NCBI GenBank assembly: GCA_038043285.1
Contig: JBBTCJ010000184.1
Coordinates: 1-8,793, forward strand
Source: JBBTCJ01 sp038043285
GTDB taxonomy: Bacteria; Planctomycetota; Phycisphaerae; UBA1845
Reading direction: 5' to 3'
Length of the DNA stretch: 8,793 nt
Shown piece by piece: positions 5,464 to 8,793 of the stretch. The first letter of the stretch is position 1. Every line of letters starts with the position of its first letter. The notes below the pieces were generated by a model. The model did not search any database. It was not told the origin of the DNA and was given only the letters and a program-made list of their open reading frames with translations. The translations under genes were made by a program, and so were the position numbers.

Positions 5464-7059
5464 TTACTCGTATCGAAGGGCCTTCACCGGCCACACCCGG
5501 GCCGCGATCCACGCGGGAATCAGCGAGCCTACCATCGATGAAATGATGGCGACGATTCCGATCCAAACCGCGTCGGCGGTCTTGACCGCCTCGGGGATGC
5601 GATCGAACGAATACACGTCGGGACTCCAGACCCGAAGCTGCGGGTTCAGGCGGGCGAGTAGATCCTGGATGTCGTTGATGTTCCAGACGAACATGGCTCC
5701 GACGGCGACGCCGAGCACCGACCCGAACACGCCGACCGCCGCGGCATAGGCGATGAACATCCCGGCGACGCCTTTCGGCGACGCGCCGATGGCCTTCAAG
5801 ACGCCGATATCGCGGATCTTCTTTTCGACGATCATGTAGAAGATGCATCCGATGAGCACGATGGCCACCATGCTGATGAGCGAGAACAGGATCGTCACCA
5901 GCACCTTTTCCTTCTCCACGGCCTGGATGAACTGCCGCTGCATGTCCTCCCAGGTGTACACGTCAACGTGTTTGAGGGAGAGGAAATCGGTCTGGGTGAG
6001 TTCCTGGTTCTCGAGAAGCCCGGCGTAAAACTCCATCCATGTGCGATTGATTCGCTCGCGGCTGAGGTCGAGATCCACGCCCGGTTGCAATCCGATCAAG
6101 ACCTGGTTGACACGCGGTTTGGACATTCCGCCGTCGGTTAACGCCTGGGCGTCCATGGCCAGCTTGGCCTGGAGGGCGTCGAAGTCGACGTAGACCGCGA
6201 GGCTGTCGATCTCATAGATGCCGGTGCGGGAATCGTCGGCGTAGCGCAGCGGCCAGCGGACCGGCGGTTCTCCCGTGGGGTTTCCTGCGGGACTCAAGGG
6301 CATCAAGGTGAGGGCCACGTCCGAGCCGCGGGCGAGAGAGCGATCGAAGTTTCCATCCGCGCGGCGGTAGTTGATCATGTCGCATCCGACGATGATCCCG
6401 TCGCGCGGCGGACCTTCGTATCCCGGACCGGAGACGGATGCGGCGAACACCCGTTCGGCATTCCCCGGGTACTGGGTATCGGGCAGCAGCACCGGGGCCC
6501 AGGGTGCGGCGTCAAACCGCGCCAGTTCCTGGCGATCGGTTTCCGTGCTTCGCCATTTCTCGTTGGCGGCTTTCAGGTCCGGCGGCAGGGCCAGCTCGCC
6601 GGACGGGTCCACGCCCAGGGTGGGCATCTGCTGCGGGTCAAGGCGCGTGGTTCCGGGGAAATACTTGTCGTAATGCAGACCCTTCTTGAACTCGTTGACC
6701 TGCTGGTACTCCGAAAGGCGGATGCCGAACACCCGGGCGGGCTTGGTGTAATTGGTTGTCGGTACGCGAAAGATGCCGTAGGTGTAGATGGTCGGGGTGG
6801 TGATCCGCACGACCTCCGGCAGCTCTCGCCGCAGGCGTTCGCTGAACTCCTCGTAGTACGGGAAGCCCTGCATGGAGTCGCAGTGAACGACGATCTCGCT
6901 GTGCAGCCCGCGGGACCGCGCCCGCACGGTGTCGAGGAACCCGCCCATGACGCTGAGCACCACCAGCACCATCGCCACGCAGAGCATGACGCTGGCAATG
7001 CCGAAGAACGCGATCAGCTTGGTGTTCAGATATCGCCAGGCGAGGAACCACTTATACAT
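5464..7059 (-). CDS. lolC: LolC/LolE-type ABC transporter permease (MacB-like periplasmic domain plus FtsX domain)
   Basis: The 531-residue inner-membrane subunit partners with the downstream LolD-type ATPase; the family frees lipoproteins from the inner membrane for transfer to the outer membrane. Topology reads as helix 1 (about 16-40), a very large periplasmic part (about 45-385), then three helices (about 386-411, 432-458, 497-519). The coupling-helix motif EKKIRDIGVLKAIGAS (412-427) and the ending IAARVWPVKALRYE are typical of LolC/E. The protein is over 100 residues longer than E. coli LolC or LolE; most of the extra length seems to lie around residues 140-280. I chose the ATG at 7059 because MYKWFLAWRYL is the usual family opening; a TTG at 7074 would add five residues. 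No clear Shine-Dalgarno site is seen. With no second permease in view, a homodimer is likely. Confidence 0.9.
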   Translation of the reverse strand: MYKWFLAWRYLNTKLIAFFGIASVMLCVAMVLVVLSVMGGFLDTVRARSRGLHSEIVVHCDSMQGFPYYEEFSERLRRELPEVVRITTPTIYTYGIFRVPTTNYTKPARVFGIRLSEYQQVNEFKKGLHYDKYFPGTTRLDPQQMPTLGVDPSGELALPPDLKAANEKWRSTETDRQELARFDAAPWAPVLLPDTQYPGNAERVFAASVSGPGYEGPPRDGIIVGCDMINYRRADGNFDRSLARGSDVALTLMPLSPAGNPTGEPPVRWPLRYADDSRTGIYEIDSLAVYVDFDALQAKLAMDAQALTDGGMSKPRVNQVLIGLQPGVDLDLSRERINRTWMEFYAGLLENQELTQTDFLSLKHVDVYTWEDMQRQFIQAVEKEKVLVTILFSLISMVAIVLIGCIFYMIVEKKIRDIGVLKAIGASPKGVAGMFIAYAAAVGVFGSVLGVAVGAMFVWNINDIQDLLARLNPQLRVWSPDVYSFDRIPEAVKTADAVWIGIVAIISSMVGSLIPAWIAARVWPVKALRYE

Positions 7060-7072
7060 GGTCGATGAACCC

Positions 7073-7096
7073 AAAAAACTAGAGTCGCCAAGGCGA
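7073..7096 (-). terminator. Possible weak terminator before lolC
   Basis: On the minus strand TCGCCTTGGCGA (7085-7096) can form a 4-bp stem with a CTTG loop, and six T residues follow at 7078-7073 after a 6-nt gap. The stem is short and the T-run is only 13 nt from the lolC start, so this is a marginal call. If real, it would partly separate lolC from the upstream AAA ATPase gene. Confidence 0.2.
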
Positions 7097-7180
7097 GCAT
7101 TCCTTCATTGAACGCCGGCAGTCTACACTGATCTTGGCGGCCCGTCACCTGGAATCCCGTGGGAGCCTCCGAGTTGCGTG

Positions 7181-8686
7181 CTACCGAAGAAGCAGGAGCG
7201 TCGACAGCGGCATCGAAACGATCCTCGGATCATCGCTGACGGCGTCGTCGTTCAAGGTCACGAGTACACCAAACGGCGCGTTGTAGTGCGACTTTTCGAT
7301 GAATGAACGCAGACCGATTGTGTCCTTGTAGTCAATGCGCCGGCGGTACTTTACCTCGATGGGGATGCGTTGTTCTCCGATGGTCAGCACGAAATCGACT
7401 TCCGGCTCCGCCCCGCGTTCTGGAAAATATGCCACGTCAAGTCCGATGATCGAACGAAGGAAATATCCCGTAGTGCTCTCCGCGACTCGGCCGGCAAGAT
7501 CGCCGAGGTGCGGCGCGTGCTCGAGCTCCATCGGGGTCAACGGAATAGACTCCTGCAGCCACGCGGCCCGAAGCGTGTGATCGCACAGGCACAGCTTCGC
7601 GGGCCCACGTTTTTTCTTGAGCCGCAGTTCCAGTGGTTCCACCAGACGAACAAGGAGCGTACCGTCCAAAAACTTCAAGTAGGCAAGAACCCGCTGTTGC
7701 CCGATGTTTGCACCCATGGCCTGATGCAGTTCTTCAAGATACAAGTCCGGACGAGGCGTCTGCCCGATGTAGCGGCAGGCGAGCCGGAAAACTTCCTCAA
7801 GCAACTTCTCGTCACGGCGCTGTCCACGCGGTCCCATCCGGAGATCATGCTTGATCGCTTTCCGAATCACGCTCTCATTGAGAAAATCCGCAACTCGTTC
7901 CCACGGTTCGTCGGTTCGGGACTGCGACACCGGGTATGCGCCGCGAGCCGAGAACGCGCTGAACGCTTGATCTCGCAGGACGCGGTTCTGTTCACCGTGG
8001 GTACGAAGACCTCGCCAGAACTCCTTCTCTTTCAGCGGCGCCAGACCGTTGTGAGGCAAGTGAGCCTTGATCTCACCGAATCCCCGAATCCTCGCGATCT
8101 CTCGCAACGTGAGCGGACCCATTTCGATGGTGGTGATACGACCCGCAAGACTGTCTCGCCCAGCCTCGATTCGCAGCGCCGAGCTTCCCGTCACGAGCAC
8201 GCGAACCGGGTTAAGATCGACAAGTTGCTTCAACTGCGGCGCCCATTCCTTGAGGTTTTGTACTTCGTCCAGGAAGATCAGCGGCTTCGCTCCCTTCCGC
8301 GCAGCCTTGGCAAACGACATCCCGAGGATTGCCTCGGAGTACCACTCGCAGAGTTCGATGATCGGCATCGAAACCCGCCGGACTTCGGCCAGGTCGTCAA
8401 ACTGAACTCGAAAAATCGAGCGAGCCTCGAAGCCCTCGTCGAGAAACTGACTGATGACGTGGTTGAGCAACGTCGTCTTGCCGATCTGACGCGGGCCCGT
8501 CAGTACAAGTGCAGGAGTTAGGCCCTTCTTCAGCCCTCGAACCAATGCATCAAAGGGCCACCGTCGCATCGGAGGCAGATCGACGATCCGCTCGCCCTCC
8601 CACCACGGATTCGCGGCCCGGATACCGATCTCTAGCCCACGTTTCGGCAGAACGTCGAAAAGAGTCTCCTGTCGCCATCGCCCCAT
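7181..8686 (-). CDS. AAA ATPase with DUF4143-type C-terminal domain (AAA_14 family)
   Basis: The 501-residue protein has an N-terminal P-loop ATPase: Walker A GPRQIGKTT (64-72), Walker B LIFLDE (136-141) and sensor-1 TGSSA (166-170), then AGRITTIEMGPLTLREI (181-197), typical of the AAA_14 family. The C-terminal part fits DUF4143, a PD-(D/E)XK nuclease-like fold: D431 in EVDFVL followed by E444 and K446 in IPIEVKYR. The family is widespread, often patchily distributed, and has no firm function; DNA-linked and toxin-antitoxin-like roles have been proposed. At 501 residues it is longer than the roughly 400 usual for the family, with additions near 1-40 and 205-240. The start at 8686 has GAGGTG seven bases upstream and lies 13 nt after the lysS stop. 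It interrupts the expected lysS-lolC order, and hand-counted lines suggest lower GC than lolC, consistent with acquisition. Family confident, function unknown. Confidence 0.88.
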   Translation of the reverse strand: MGRWRQETLFDVLPKRGLEIGIRAANPWWEGERIVDLPPMRRWPFDALVRGLKKGLTPALVLTGPRQIGKTTLLNHVISQFLDEGFEARSIFRVQFDDLAEVRRVSMPIIELCEWYSEAILGMSFAKAARKGAKPLIFLDEVQNLKEWAPQLKQLVDLNPVRVLVTGSSALRIEAGRDSLAGRITTIEMGPLTLREIARIRGFGEIKAHLPHNGLAPLKEKEFWRGLRTHGEQNRVLRDQAFSAFSARGAYPVSQSRTDEPWERVADFLNESVIRKAIKHDLRMGPRGQRRDEKLLEEVFRLACRYIGQTPRPDLYLEELHQAMGANIGQQRVLAYLKFLDGTLLVRLVEPLELRLKKKRGPAKLCLCDHTLRAAWLQESIPLTPMELEHAPHLGDLAGRVAESTTGYFLRSIIGLDVAYFPERGAEPEVDFVLTIGEQRIPIEVKYRRRIDYKDTIGLRSFIEKSHYNAPFGVLVTLNDDAVSDDPRIVSMPLSTLLLLR

Positions 8687-8699
8687 GCGCCTACACCTC

Positions 8700-8793
8700 T
8701 TATTCTTGCGCTGGTCTTTGCAACGGAAACAAAATCACGTCGCGGATGCTGGGGCTGTCGGTCAGCAGCATGACCAGACGGTCGATGCCCACG
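8700..8793 (-). CDS. lysS: Lysyl-tRNA synthetase, class II, C-terminal 30 residues (runs off right edge)
   Basis: Reading the minus strand from 8792 gives VGIDRLVMLLTDSPSIRDVI and then LFPLQRPAQE before a TAA at 8702-8700. This is the C-terminal end of class II LysS: the GIDRLVMLLT stretch is motif 3, whose arginine binds ATP, and IRDVILFP...RP is the near-invariant family ending. The enzyme charges tRNA-Lys with lysine in the cytoplasm. The stop codon lies 13 nt before the AAA ATPase gene on the same strand, so read-through transcription into that gene is expected. Only the tail is visible, but the match is distinctive. Confidence 0.93.
   Translation of the reverse strand, partial: VGIDRLVMLLTDSPSIRDVILFPLQRPAQE

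Noticed and set aside
7060..7180. Possible promoter for lolC in the 121-nt gap after the AAA ATPase gene
   Set aside because: No -35/-10 pair with proper spacing could be found on the minus strand; only a marginal hairpin and T-run are visible.
7370..8521. Long plus-strand open frame (383 codons)
   Set aside because: Antisense to the AAA/DUF4143 gene, whose frame shows Walker A, Walker B and nuclease-like motifs; the plus frame shows none.

Overview
The window is high-GC bacterial DNA carrying housekeeping genes. The most likely source is a member of the Planctomycetota. That placement is an inference from three things: the style of the LolC-type permease (it opens MYKWFLAWRYL), the mix of a class 1B dihydroorotate dehydrogenase with lysS-lolC-lolD gene order, and hairpin-rich, GC-rich intergenic repeats. 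No rRNA, tRNA, CRISPR array, transposase or phage gene is visible.

Layout, left to right. Positions 1-714 (minus) hold the N-terminal 238 residues of an SPFH/band-7 membrane protein that runs off the left edge. Its promoter lies at 748-775 in an AT-rich patch with a perfect AT palindrome. Positions 839-2278 (minus) encode a cardiolipin-synthase-type phospholipase D enzyme with two intact HKD motifs. A 381-nt divergent intergenic region (2279-2659) is packed with inverted repeats and holds one copy of a dispersed repeat. Positions 2660-3619 (plus) encode PyrD, the only plus-strand gene. The 156 nt after it carry a second, same-orientation copy of the repeat. From the right edge back to 3776, all on minus, come the last 30 codons of lysS, an AAA ATPase with a DUF4143-type C-terminal domain, a LolC/E-type permease, its LolD-type ATPase, and a branched-chain aminotransferase.

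How they work together: the permease and ATPase form one ABC complex, expected to act in lipoprotein release or a related MacB/LolCDE-type mechanotransmission job at the inner membrane. The aminotransferase start codon overlaps the lolD stop codon (ATGA), so the two are probably translationally coupled. The AAA/DUF4143 gene sits 13 nt after lysS and appears to be an accessory gene inserted between lysS and the lol pair; by hand-counted lines it has lower GC than lolC. Cardiolipin synthase, the SPFH protein and the Lol-type transporter all concern the envelope, but nothing shows that they form one system.

I do not see a convincing undescribed system. The best leads are the repeat pair flanking pyrD, the cluster of hairpins in the cls-pyrD gap, the palindrome over the SPFH promoter, and the AAA/DUF4143 insertion.
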